A stretch of 64,000 bases of DNA from Hibiscus mutabilis (taxonomy: Eukaryota; Streptophyta; Magnoliopsida; Malvales; Malvaceae): contig CM033745.1 of NCBI GenBank assembly GCA_019671005.1, positions 37,555,834-37,619,833 of the forward strand, read 5' to 3'. The position numbers and the translations under genes were made by a program. Below are positions 34,686-45,801 of this stretch, one piece after another. The notes beneath the pieces were generated by a model. It worked only from the letters and a program-made list of their open reading frames with translations. It made no database searches and was not told where the DNA came from. Every line of letters starts with the position of its first letter. Position 1 is the first letter of the stretch.

Positions 34686-35104
34686 AGACTACTCCTTGAC
34701 ACCACACCGCTTTTTGCTTCTCCAAGTAACCAAGTTGCCCCAAACATAAGCACAATATCCACTAACTGACCTTCTATCGGTGAGCTCTCCCGCCTTGACT
34801 TGAAACGTGTATACCTTTCACTGTTCATCTGGAATTTTCTTGAAAATTAGCCAAAGACAGTGTGAATTTTAGGGTACCGTAATTTCGTTAATCGCCTCCA
34901 AATGTTCTTCTCGAGGATCACTCATGTGCTGGCTTATAACACTCACCGAGTAGGCAATGTCGGCCTTGTTAGAGAAAGATAAATTAGTTTTCCAACTAAT
35001 CGTTGATAGGATTCTTTGTCAACCTGGATTACCAGCTTCCTCTTTGTTGAACTTCAACCCCGGGTCCATGGGTGTCTCGGTGGCTTGCATCCAAGCATCC
35101 CGGT

Positions 35105-35952
35105 TTACGTAAGAAGATCTAGGATGTACTTCCTTTGATTGATGACTAAACCTTCTCTTGACCTTCCTACTTCCATACCCAGAAAATACCTTAGACTCCC
35201 CAAGTCCTTTGTTTCAAATTCTTGGGCAAGAACAATCTTCAAATTCTCAATTTTCGTACTATCATCCCCTGTAATAATTATGTCATCAACATACACAATT
35301 AATAAGGTTATTTTACCGATTCTTTGCAAACCTTTTCAACAGGTGTGATCACCTGACTTTGTTTGAATCCATTCTTTACCATAGCCTTTGCAAACCTCTC
35401 AAACCAGGCCCTTGGAGATTGTTTAAGTCCATACAAAGTGATTTGTTGAGTTTGCACTTTGTATTTCTAGTTGTTTTACCTTCTAGACTGTGGTATTTGC
35501 ATATATACTTCCTCCTCCCGAGACTCTCATTGAGAAAGGCATTTTTGATGTCTAGTTGGTGTAATTTCAGTCCTTGTTTACAGCTATGGACAAGTAAGAT
35601 TCTAATAGTATTCAATTTAGCCACTGGTGCAAAGGTTTCTTGATAATCCACCCCATAGGATTGTGTAAAACCTTTAGCCACCAGCCTTGCCTTATACCTC
35701 TCAATGCTCCCATCCGAGTTGTACTTGATAGTGAAAACCCACTTGCATCCAACAGCCTTCTTTTTCCTCCGTAGATCCTGTCAAACACCATGTCTCATTT
35801 TTCTCAAGTGCCCTTACTTCTTCCTCGATGACTTTCTTCCATTTGGGATTCTTCAAGGCCTCCTCTCTGCTTTTTTTAGGAATCGCACATCGTTTATTTA
35901 GGCTGGTCAGTAAAGGCCTTAAAATTGGGCTGAAGTTTACCATAGGCAACAA
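35105..35952 (-). pseudogene. Copia reverse transcriptase of the antisense element, broken
   Basis: Pieces in two or three frames give EEEVRALEKNETW, then MAKGFTQSYGVDYQETFAPV, QLDIKNAFLN and finally LLIVYVDDIIITGD with LGSLRYFLGMEVGRSREGL. The YVDD catalytic motif is intact. Frameshifts lie near 35345, 35480 and 35760. It resembles the RT at 43804-44758, so the two copia elements in the ClpB3 relic are related. Confidence 0.85.
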
Positions 35953-36236
35953 ATTTGTTAATTGGGTGCATAGTACATTTTCTTACTCTCCTTTCTAATA
36001 GCAATAGGAAAGTCATCAAGGTCACTAGAATCTTGAGGAGGAATGTTACCTTCAATCTCGACAGAGAGAGTGATTTAAGCCCGGTTCAAAGAAGCAACAG
36101 GACTTGAGTCCGGTTCTTGACAAGTGCTAGGCTGGTTATTTACTTCATTGGGGCTCTTCTTCTCTCCGGTATACACCTTAAATTGACTGTCTGTCATTTG
36201 TGAATGCAATGTAGTAGGGAAATTTGTGCTACTGCC

Positions 36237-37760
36237 CTAGGTCTTTGGAAGAGGTGTTGTACAAGGACTTGGTGATTGTTGGTATGAGGAGAGTGCATTT
36301 CTGTCGGCATAGTATTTTCTTGCTGGTGGTTTCAGGATAGGATATGAAAGGAATGTCTGGTAGAGGAGAAATGATGGAAGGTGGAGGAACAAAGGGCTGA
36401 AATTCCTCATTTTTCTCCCCCTGAAGTCAGTCCCTGCAAAATATGGTTTATCCTCAAAGAAAGTGACATCAAAAGAGACACAGGTCTTTTTAGAAATAGG
36501 AGAATAGCATTTGTAACCCTTTTGACTAGAGGAATATCCTATAAACACACACCTGATTGATTTAGGGTCCAACTTACTTCTATTTTTATCATGCACATGA
36601 ACAAGAGTTGTGCAGCCAAATACCCTAAGAGGAATAACAGATGAAAGTGGTTTAAAGTGAGGAAAATGTTTGAATAAGACTTCTGTTGGTACTGCAAAAC
36701 CCAAGGTTTTATTGGGCATTCTGTTGATAAGGTAGGTGGCAGTAAGTAAGGCTTCCCCCAAAGATATTTAGGTGCTTTGGCTGAAAAAAAAAGAAGAGAC
36801 CTCGTAACCTCTAGTAGATGTCTGTTTTTTTCTTTCGGCAACACCATTTTGTTGTGGAGTATTGACACAGAAGTAAGATGGAAAATGCCTTTTTCCTAAA
36901 AATAACACCCAAGAGATTGACTAAGGTATTCACTCCCATTATCACTCCTCACAACCTTAATACGTTTGTCAAACTGATTTTCAATCATTTGATAGAAAGT
37001 TTTGAAAATTGACGCAACTTCCGCCTTTTTCCTCATTAAGAAAGTACAAGTAGTCCTAGAATAGTCATCAATAAAGGTAATAAACCACCTAGACCGGACA
37101 AGCTTTTTACCTTAGATGGACCCCAAATATCACTTTGTGGATTATAGAAAAAAGGAGATGTGGGTGTAAATGAGGAAGGAGCATATGTTTGCCTGGTATG
37201 TTTAGCAATTTGACATACTTCACAATTAAAAGAATGAAGCTTTTTATTGCTAAATAACTTGGGAAACAATTTTGAAAGATACACAAAATTTGGATGTCCT
37301 AGCCTAAGATGCCACAACATAATATCATCGTGGTTACTTAAAGAAGAAGATGAAGTCTTAAAACAACGTGAAATCAAGAAATCAAAGGTGGTAATTCATC
37401 AAGGATATAGAGACCATTGGATAGCCTAGCACCGCCAATCACCTTCTTCGAGCCCTGTTCTCAAATACACACCCATTAATTCCAAAGTGAGCATCACATT
37501 TAGTATCTTGAACTAACTTACTAAGCGATAACAAGTTGTAGGCAAGATTAGGAACATATAGCACATGAGCAAAAACCAGTTTATCACCCACTTGAATAGT
37601 GCCACTTCCTTTTACTTGGGACAGAGACCCATCCGCAACCTTGATGGAGGTTTTAGAGTTGCAATGGTTAAATGTGCGAAATAGTCAAGGTTGCCTGTCA
37701 TATGGTCGAGGCACAGAATCTATAATCCAGGATAGAGGATTTGAAGTGGCCAAACAGAAA
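36237..37760 (-). pseudogene. Copia protease and integrase of the antisense element, broken
   Basis: The protease DSG region is near 37690-37740 (WIIDS, then DHMTG in another frame). The pre-integrase finger reads LWHLRLGHPNFVYLSKLFPK with CEVCQIAKHTRQTY at 37140-37320. The integrase C-terminal part is at 36237-36868 (TAPKYLWG-like, TATYLINRMPNKTLG, SIRCVFIGYSSSQKGYKCYS). Several frameshifts separate these. Confidence 0.8.
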
Positions 37761-38012
37761 TTCTACCTTCACTAGGTGATAAAGGCGGTTGTGGAAGATT
37801 TAGAGGTGAGATGGCCAAAAAACTGTTGAAGGTAATTGTTCCCATTTAGTTTGTAGGATGTGATTGGGAAAGAGAGGCATCCGAGATCCGAAATTCGGAT
37901 GCACGAGAGTTATTTTGGGAACTAATTTCTGATGTGGTGGTTCAAAAAAGGCCATGGAAATTAAGCAAAGGAGAAAACGAGAGAGATAGGATCGGCTCCT
38001 AAACTGATACCA

Positions 38013-38252
38013 TGTGAGAAACAGAGTTTTTCTCTGTGTTTTTCTTCTTATTCATTAGTGAAAGAGAGTCTATTATATAGACTTTTACAGAGGTGTTTAA
38101 CACCAAGTGGTTAACCTATAGGATAAGACTTTTATCCTTTACAAAGATCAAATTTAAAATTCAAACTACTAGTTAAGATAAAGTAAAGATAACATACAAC
38201 TCCTACTCTATCTAAAACTCTTACAACACACGGTTATGCATACTAACTAACA
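38013..38252 (-). repeat. 5' LTR of the antisense copia
   Basis: Same 240-bp sequence as 34097-34336. The base next to it inward (38012) starts the minus-strand primer site. Confidence 0.92.
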
Positions 38253-38455
38253 CTATCTTAGCCAATCAAAAAGATAGATAAAAAGTTATAGTTTAGTCTT
38301 AAAAACTATTTGGTTCTATCTTAGCCATCCATCTTAAAAGATGGGAGAAGAGGTTCTAGTTTAACCTTAAAAACTAGATGATATTTTTTAAGGGATTCTA
38401 CATCAAAGATCCAAGCTGGAACTCTAGTCTGTGTAATTGGCAGCTTGAGGGGGAA

Positions 38456-39147
38456 TGTAGATTCCTCTGATCACTTCCTACATCGTTCGCATCAAACATT
38501 TTAGTCAGGAACTGCATGCTGGAGCATTCTTAGGAGCAGTCTTGATATTCCAACTGATGCATCAACCATCTCAAGCGTACCATAAGTTGAATGGCATCAA
38601 CAATTGCTGCGCAAGAACATCATGGTTCTGTCCTCACTCTTCAAATCAAAGACTCCCGAGAACGAGAGTATTTTTCTCTAAGAAACAATAGAAGAAATAT
38701 GAGTAGGGCATCATATCCAAGATCCAAGCTGCTGCTCTACTACGTTTGCTCACCAGCTTGAAGGGGAGTGTAAGTTATCCGAGAAGTGTTACAGCTTGAG
38801 GGGAGTGTAAGTTGAGTGTTAGAGTTTTTATTTAATGTGTAATTAGAGTTTATTCCTAATGAGTAGTTTAGATTTACTAGAAGTCTTATTTAAATTAGGA
38901 ATAAGTATTATTTAAATTAAAGATAAAAGTATAGTTTTAATTGTATTAAAACTCTATATCAGCCTATTTAAAGGCTTACTCTGTATATATTTGATAATTA
39001 AGAAAAATAAGAAAATACAGAGAAACACATTGTTCTATCTGGAAAATATCATGTTCATCTTCTTCAAACAACAAATCTCTAACCACTGATCACACACAAA
39101 CCACCATTATTCATTGTATCTCCAGCCATCATGGCCCCTTTCTCACA
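38456..39147 (+). repeat. 3' LTR of the intron-4 non-coding element
   Basis: It starts TGTAGATTCC after the polypurine tract and ends TCTCACA at the target duplication. Compared with the 5' LTR it has scattered substitutions and an extra copy of a CAGCTTGAGGGGAGTGTAAG-like unit near 38792, hence its greater length. Confidence 0.85.
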
Positions 39148-39393
39148 ATCAATATGTTCAGTTTATCCCAAGAATTTTATGTATTTGGAATATTTGGAGA
39201 TCATTATCTTCGTACCATGTCTAGATATGCATCTGTCGTAGATATCTCCAAAAGAAATGTAGATTTGTAGCAACACAACATATGTGCATCCAGCCTTAGG
39301 TTGCCATGATGAATTCAATTTGTTGGAACTAGCTTTTTCAGATTTACTAGCTTAATTTCTACACTATCTACATGATCTGCTGTCTTTTTACAG

Positions 39394-40601
39394 GCTTGCG
39401 CAGAGAATCGTACAAGGTGATATCCCTCAGGCTTTGATTAATTAGCATTTTTTCTTATTATTTTTCATGAAAAAGAGAGAAAATTTTCATTATTTATTTT
39501 TTTGGGGGGTAGAATCACAATGTTGCAGATGCTGATAAATCAGCTTCTTTCTACTGCTTATCTCACTCGACATGAGTGCCCTCATAGCTAGGGCTAAATA
39601 TTGGGGAGAGTTTGAGGATCGATTGAAACCTGTACTTTGGGAAGTAACAGAATCTGGGGGCCAAATTATCCTCTTCATTGATGAGATTCACACAGTTGTG
39701 GGGGCAAGTAAGGTTTTCTATGGGTTTCTAGTTTTATAGGTTGATTATTCAAATATGATCAAGTTGGCTGAACTGTGAAAGCCTTTTTGTCTTTTTCTGT
39801 TCGGGTTTATGGGTTATATCAATTTGTGAGAGGTTGTGCCTCTCTACTGGTTTCAAGATAATTGTTGTTCATGGAAATTATGTGTTTCTCCTCGAATAAA
39901 ATGGTAAGACTGATAATACTTGTTTCGTGTTTTTTAGGAAATGGTCTTCTATTTCAGATGCTACAAATGGTGCAATGGACGCGGGCAATCTGCTGAAACC
40001 TATGCTTGTCTGGGTGAACTGCGATGCATTGGGGCAACAACACTGGATGAATATTGTAAATACATTTAGAAAGATCCTGCCCTGTAGCATCGTTTCCAGC
40101 AGGTTTATGTTGATCAGCCAACGGTAGAAGACCGGGGTCTTCGTGAGAGATATGAGCTGCATTATGGAGTCCGTATTTCAGACAGTGCACTTGTGGTAGC
40201 TACAATCTTGTATGACCGTTATATCAGTGGCCGATTTTTACCCGACAAAGGTAACATATGTACAAACATAACAAAAATGTATTTTCAAGTTGGTGGTGCT
40301 CATGTTTGCAGACTAATATATGGTTCCAAATTGCAGCTATTGATCTGGTTGATGAAGCCACTGCTAAATTGAAATGGAAATCACTTCGAAACCGTCTGCC
40401 CTTGATGAGATCAATCGTTCGGTACTAAAGCTGGAGATGGAGAGGCTGTCCTTCAATAATGATACAGATAAAGCATCAAGAGATAGACTGAGCCGCCTTG
40501 AGGCTGAGTTGTCGCTCTTGAAGGAGAAACAGTCTGAGCTGACTGAACAGTGGGAGCATGAGAAGACTGTGATGACAAACATTCAGTCGATCAAGGAAGA
40601 G
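39394..40601 (+). pseudogene. CLPB3: ClpB3 relic, exons 5-8
   Basis: Exon 5 (from 39394) reads LAQRIVQGDIPQALIN and then breaks. Exon 6 (up to about 39709) reads MSALIARAKYWGEFEDRLKP and holds the first Walker B, ILFIDEIHTVVGA. Exon 7 (39958-40250) has NGAMDAGNLLKPML, then CIGATTLDEY, RFQQVYVDQPTVED (the next five codons are missing) and SGRFLPDK. Exon 8 (40337-40601) begins IDLVDEATAKL and, after a 1-base loss, gives MEITSKPSALDEINRSVLKL and the coiled-coil middle domain characteristic of ClpB. Exon 7 also has a frame change and a stop in the KYI-KDPAL motif. The order and introns match plant CLPB3, and the lesions exclude function. Confidence 0.88.
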
Positions 40602-40663
40602 GTATGCAAGTTTTCTCTAAAAATCTTTTTGAAAGTTTTATTTTACTGCCGCCGTACATTTTG

Positions 40664-40929
40664 TGTGGTTAATAACATGTGATTTTAGTATTTAGTCCAA
40701 ATACTAATTCTTATTTAATTTATTATGTAAATAGATAGTTTAGTTTATCTTAACTACACTAATCTAAGCTAGAGTAAACTACTAGGAATCCTAAGTTTAG
40801 TCTAACACTTAGACTTAGCTTTTATAAATACTCTTGTAACGCAATTCTACTGTGTGAGAAAAAATCAATTTAATTTTGCAGAGTTTTTATATTGAGACTG
40901 CTCCCTAAAAACTTCTTTACTTGTTAACA
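40664..40929 (+). repeat. 5' LTR of the intron-8 copia
   Basis: TGTGGTTAATAAC to TTGTTAACA, 266 bp, with CTTTTATAAATACTC near 40820 as a likely TATA region. Confidence 0.92.
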
Positions 40930-40944
40930 TGGTATCAGTTTAGG
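40930..40944 (+). other. Primer binding site of the intron-8 copia
   Basis: TGGTATCAGTTTAGG; the first nine bases fit initiator tRNA-Met. The antisense copia at 34-38 kb has the same 15 bases. Confidence 0.85.
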
Positions 40945-40971
40945 CCCTCGATCCGACTAGTTATTTACCAT

Positions 40972-41803
40972 GGTTGATACATCTTCCTCTACCATAGTCG
41001 ATTCTACAAAGATCAAAACCCTACATCCGATGCTGCATTTGATGTCTCCACCACACAAATAACTTCTCATAAATTCAATGGCCACAATTATCTTTAGTGG
41101 TCTCAAACTATCAAGCTTTACATCACTAGTAGGGGTAAAGCAGAATACATCTTAGGCAAACAGAAAATTCCAGAAATTACTGATCCAACATACGACCTAT
41201 GACTTCGAGAAAATCAGCATGATTATGTCATGGCTCATAAATTCCATGACCCCTGATGTGGGTGTGGACTTTCTTCTCTATGATACAACAAAAGAAATCT
41301 GGGAGGCTGCTAAAGAAACCTACTCCAGTTTTGATAATGTTGCTGAGCTTTTCGAGATATGGAACAAGATTAATAGCCTTCGCCAAGAAGAGATGAGTGT
41401 CACGCAGTACTACAACACAATTATAAGGTACTGGCAACAGTTAGATCTGTTTGAAAATCATAGCTGGTCATCCACTACTGATACGGCACTATACAAGCAG
41501 ATCACAACTCAAAGAAGAGTCTTTCAGTTTCTTTATGGTCTCAACAGTGACCTTGATGCAGTAAAGGGAAGAATTATTGCTACCAAGCCTCTCCCTTACC
41601 TACGAGAGGCTTTTTCTAAAGTTAGAAGAGAAGAAAGCAGAAGGGTTGTGATGCTGCCCCAAAATACCCAGCCCGAAGGTGCTGCCCTCGTCACTTACTC
41701 AACCAACAAACCAAGGCGAGAAAAACTCTGGTGTGACCATTGTCGAAAGGTTGGACATGTGAAGGAAAATTGCTGGAAACTTCATGGTAAACCAGCAAAT
41801 TAG
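40972..41803 (+). pseudogene. Copia gag with zinc knuckle, intron-8 element
   Basis: A first part with stops (MVDTSSSTIVDSTKIKTLHP near 40972; an HKFNGHNYL motif near 41070) leads into a long open frame from 41219. That frame has LLYDTTKEIWEAAKETYSSF and the UBN2-like LFEIWNKINSLRQEEMSVTQ with FLYGLNSDLDAVKGRI. It ends with a CCHC knuckle, CDHCRKVGHVKENCWKLHG, at about 41733-41790. Gag would assemble the particle and bind RNA. Confidence 0.85.
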
Positions 41804-41845
41804 AAACCTCGAAGGCTAAAATAGCAACCTGATGGATCTGCTCAT

Positions 41846-43325
41846 ATGGCATCTGTAGATATTGCTGGGCAGAACCTCAGTAAAAAAATTGAGGACTTGC
41901 AAAGATTGCTCATCCAGATTACACCTCCTAGTGAATCGAACCTTGCATCCACAACTAATGAAGGTAGTTCAGTTTTTGTTAGTTTATCTGATCAAACTAA
42001 TGGTTTCAAATGGATTGTTGATTCAGGGGCTTCAGACCATATGACAGGGGACCCTCTCCCTATTCCATACATACCAGTCCCTACATGCTTCTTCTCAGAT
42101 AAAAACTACTGATGGATCTTTATCAGCTGTCTCAGGAACTGGTTCTGTCAGAATATTTGAAACTATTACATTGCCAAATGTTTGATATGTTCCTAAACTG
42201 GCTTGCAATCTAATTTCAGTTAGCAAATTGTCAAATGAACTGAAATGCAATACTAACTTCTCCTCACATGTTTGTGAGTTTCAGGCTATGGACTCGGGGA
42301 AGGTGATTGGCAGTGCTAGGTTGTACGGTGGCCTCTATATCCTCCAAGGGCAGATTCCTCCGAATAAACAAGCAGTTTCAAGTTGTTTTCCTTGTTTTCT
42401 TGTTAGTTCAGATTCTTCAAAGAATATCTTGTTATGGCATTATAGATTAGGTCATCCCAACTTTCACTATTTGGCTAAAATGTTACCTACCTTATTTTCT
42501 AATAAAAATCATGGTTATTTCAGTTGTGATGTTTGTCCTCTTGCAAAACAAACAAAAAGCAGTTATCCTCCTTCACATTCTATAATCTCTGAACCTTTTG
42601 CAACCGTACACAGTAACATTTGGGGCCCTTCCAAGGTAAAGAACATTGATGGTTCATGGTGGTTTATAACCTTCGTAGATGATTACACTAGAATAATTTG
42701 GACATTCCTTATGAGAGAAAAGTCTGAAATAGAAGAAGTTTTTAAACGTTTTTACACTTTAGTAGAAATTCAGTTTCAACGGAAAATTCAAGTACTGCAT
42801 AGTGATAATGGGAGTGAATACTTTACCAAAACTCTAGGGTCATTTTTTCGAGACAAAGGGATTTTTCATATAACTTCATGTGTTGACTCTCCCCAACAAA
42901 ATGAGATTGTTGAGTGAAAAAATAGGCATCTTTTAGAGGTTGCTAGGTCTTTATTATTTTCCACCAATGTTCCTAATTTCTACTGGGGAGAGGTTGTTTT
43001 AACCGCCACATTTCTTATCAACAGGTTGCCAAGTAAATCAATAAAATTCAAATCTCCTAGGAATTTGTTTCTTTCAATTTTTCCAAACTTTCAGCCTCTT
43101 TCATCTAGCATTCCTGTAAAAATATTTGACAGCACTGTATATGTCCATAATAATTCCCATACTAAATCTAAATTAGACCCTAGAGCCATTAGGTATATTT
43201 GCCTAGGTTATTCACCTAATAAGAAGGGCTACAAATGTTACTCACCCTCCACAAAAAAAACTTATACCTCCATGGATATGACCTTTTTTGAAGATAAACC
43301 CTTTTACCCCGAAACTAAAATTTAG
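41846..43325 (+). pseudogene. Copia protease and integrase, intron-8 element
   Basis: The protease active site is FKWIVDSGASDHMTGD near 42006-42050. The pre-integrase finger is LLWHYRLGHPNFHYLAKMLP with CDVCPLAKQTKSSY at 42430-42560. The integrase core keeps VHSNIWGPSK (the usual catalytic Asp is Asn), FVDDYTRIIW, VLHSDNGSEYF (Asp kept) and SPQQNEIVE, followed by a TGA where Arg is expected. The C-terminal part IRYICLGYSPNKKGYKCYSP is at about 43187-43250. Confidence 0.85.
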
Positions 43326-43803
43326 GGGGAGAATATTGCAGAATCTCAGTTTTTACCAGCTTTAAATTTACCCTATGTTTTTGATTACCCTATTTTTTTT
43401 ACAGTTTTCAGAAATTTCCAGCAAGTGTACCATCCTCGTTTGCACCTCCTACAACTGAACCTGTCCTTGAAAACCTCAAGAATTTGTCTACTGAACCTAT
43501 CCTTGAAGACCAGACTTTAATCCCTGACCAAGTTTCATCTCCTACTTCTCCCCAAAAAGACCAACCAACTCAACTTGAAAGCAGACAACTTAGTGTCTAT
43601 AAAAGGAGGAAGAAATTCACTAAAGAGGCTGCTACACAACCTGGAGATTGCCAAGTACTGGACTTTAGTCCTTCTGCCTCAGAAAAAATGCAAGGTAAGG
43701 AATTGTTTCAAGAAGAAATTCTTACTATTGACAGTTTGTTGCATATGGAGATTTAAAGCCCTCATATGGAGATTTCCAAAAATGCAAGACTTTAATCTCT
43801 GAT

Positions 43804-45410
43804 TTGCCTATTGCTCAGAGAAAGGGTGTGAGAAAGTGCACAAATTATCCCATTCAACGGTTTGTTGCATATGGAAATCTTGACAACACTGTCATTCCAA
43901 AATCAGTGGAGGAAGCCTTGAGAGATCCGAAATGGAAAAAGGCAGTTAAAGATGAGATCAGTGCACTAAAAAGAAATGAGACCTGGAAGCTTGTTGATTT
44001 ACCACAAGGAAAAAGACCGGTAGGTTGTAAATGGGTGTTCTCTGTAAAGTACAATTCAGATGGTACTGTTGAAAGGTTCAAAGCAAGACTTGTAGCCAAG
44101 GGGTTCTCTCAATCCTATGGAATAGACTATCAGGAAACTTTTACCCCAGTTGCGAAGCTAAACATAGTAAGGGTACTACTTTCCTTAGCTGTTAATCAAG
44201 ACTGGATTCTTCACCAACTACACATCAAGAATGCCTTCCTGAATGGAACTCTCGAGGATGAGGTATATATGCAAATTCCTCTAGGGATGGACAACAATGT
44301 TAATCAGAAGGTTTGCAAACTGGAAACGTCCTTGTATGGCCTAAAAGTCACCTAGATCTTGGTTCAACAGATTTACAAGGGTCATCATCAACAATGGCTA
44401 TAAACAATGTCAAACCAACCATACATTGTTCATAAAGGTAACCCCTACTAGAAAGAAAGTTATTTTGATTGTTTATGTAGATGACATTATTGTCACAGGG
44501 GATGCCATGGATAAGATTGAGAGACTGAAGAAGCTACTAGCCCTTGAATTCGAAACAAAGGATCTTGGAAACCTAAGGTATTCTCTGGGAATGGAGGTAG
44601 CCAGAACAAAGGAAGGTTTAGTCGTTAATCAAAGGAAATACATCTTTGATTTATTAACTGAAATTGGAATGCTAGGGTGCAAACCTGTAGAGACCCCTAT
44701 GGAGTTTAATCTAAAATGGAACAAGGATGGAGTAAGCAGTCCTGTTAATAAAAAATAGTACCAGAGATTGGTAGGAAAGCTTATCTACTTATCTCTTACA
44801 AGACCGGATATAGCCTTTCCATTCAGCATTGTTAGTCAGCACCTATGTGATCCAAGGGAGGAGCATCTTGAAGCTGTGAACCCGATTTTGAGGTATTTAA
44901 AGTTCACCCCTGGACATGGCTTATTTTTCAGAAAAAATGAAGATAGAACGGTGAAGATTTTTACTGATTCTAGCTGGGCTGGGGAGCTAACTGATAGGAG
45001 GTCAACAAGCGGTTATTGCTCCTTTGTTTGGGGCAATTTAGTAACCTAGAGAAGTAAAAAACAGTCTGTGGTTTCTAGAAGTAGTGCTGAGGCAAAATAT
45101 AGGGCTCTAGCACATGGAATTTGTGAGGGGATATGGCTGCAAAGACTCCTGGCAGAATTGGGACTCAGTGAATTTACACAGTTTGACTTACAAACCGACT
45201 GTCAATCAGCTATAGGGATTGCAAAAAATCCTATCCATCATGATAGGACAAAACATGTTGAGATAGACAGATAATTTATCGTAGAAGAAGTCAACAATGG
45301 AATGGTCAATCTGAATTATGTCCCTACCAAAGAACAATTGGCAGATGTACTCACCAAGGCACTTCCAAAAGCTACCTTCGATGAGATTACATCCAAGCTG
45401 GGACTCTAAA
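43804..45410 (+). pseudogene. Copia reverse transcriptase and RNase H, intron-8 element
   Basis: RT starts at EEALRDPKWKKAVKDEISAL and CKWVFSVKYNSDGTVERFKA. It runs through QLHIKNAFLNGTLEDEVYMQ, then a frameshift at about 44350 in the LYGLK motif, and reaches the catalytic LIVYVDDIIVTGD near 44465-44505. RNase H follows: LVGKLIYLSLTRPDIAFPFS, FTDSSWAGELTDRRSTSGY, SAEAKYRALAHGICEGIWLQ, DCQSAIGIAKNPIHHDRTKH and a terminal LADVLTKALPKATFDE. Stops after VNKK and at WGNLVT break it. Confidence 0.88.
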
Positions 45411-45436
45411 ACATCTACTCCCAGCTTGAGGGGGAG

Positions 45437-45700
45437 TGTGGATAATAACGTGTGATTTTAGTATTTAGTCCAAATACTAAGTCTTATTTAATGTATTACG
45501 TAAATAGATAGTTGAGTTTATCTTAACTACACTAATCTAAGCTAGAGTAAACTACTAGGAATCCTAAGTTTAGTCTAACACTTAGACTTAGCTTTTATAA
45601 ATACTCTTGTAACGCAATTCTATTGTGTGAGAAAAAATCAATTCAATTTTGCAGAGTTCATATTGAGACTGCTCCCTGAAAACTTCCTTACTTGTTAACA
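45437..45700 (+). repeat. 3' LTR of the intron-8 copia
   Basis: TGTGGATAATAAC to TTGTTAACA, 264 bp, close to the 5' LTR with a few substitutions and a small length difference. Confidence 0.92.
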
Positions 45701-45801
45701 TTTTGCTTGTGATATTGAAGACCACTTCTTCGAATGTTTCCGGATTTTTTTAATGGTTGAAGACGAATCACGGTAGTCAAATAACTGATTTGCTTATACA
45801 G

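Larger units (their letters stand above)
34097..38252 (-). mobile_element. Antisense Ty1/copia with identical LTRs, TSD CTATC, gag missing
   Basis: Two 240-bp LTRs (34097-34336 and 38013-38252) look identical by eye. They are flanked by CTATC at 34092-34096 and 38253-38257. On the minus strand the primer site TGGTATCAGTTTAGG lies just inside 38012 and the polypurine tract (AGTTTGAGGGGGAG) just inside 34337. Protease, integrase, RT and RNase H remain in copia order but in many frames. A normal gag is missing between the primer site and the protease. Identical LTRs with a wrecked coding region suggest recent movement with borrowed proteins. Confidence 0.92.
33212..39147 (+). mobile_element. Non-coding LTR retroelement (TRIM/LARD-like), TSD ATCAA
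   Basis: Two similar LTRs (33212-33870 and 38456-39147) bound only about 430 bp of their own internal sequence. That internal sequence holds a primer binding site (TGGTATCATGAGCC at 33871) and a polypurine tract (CTTGAGGGGGAA before 38456). The element is flanked by the target duplication ATCAA (33207-33211 and 39148-39152). There is no gag or pol of its own. Into its leader jumped an antisense copia (34097-38252). It therefore depends on proteins of another element, probably copia by its primer site. It sits in an intron of the ClpB3 relic, in the same direction. Confidence 0.85.
40664..45700 (+). mobile_element. Ty1/copia retrotransposon in ClpB3 intron 8, TSD TTTTG
   Basis: The 5,037-bp element has LTRs at 40664-40929 and 45437-45700 (TGTGG...TTAACA), flanked by TTTTG at 40659-40663 and 45701-45705. 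The primer binding site (TGGTATCAGTTTAGG) is at 40930 and the polypurine tract (CTTGAGGGGGAG) at 45425-45436. Gag, protease, integrase, RT and RNase H are all present in order, interrupted by several stops and frameshifts. It lies in the same direction as the host relic. The LTRs differ at a few sites, so it is older than the antisense copia in intron 4. Confidence 0.93.
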
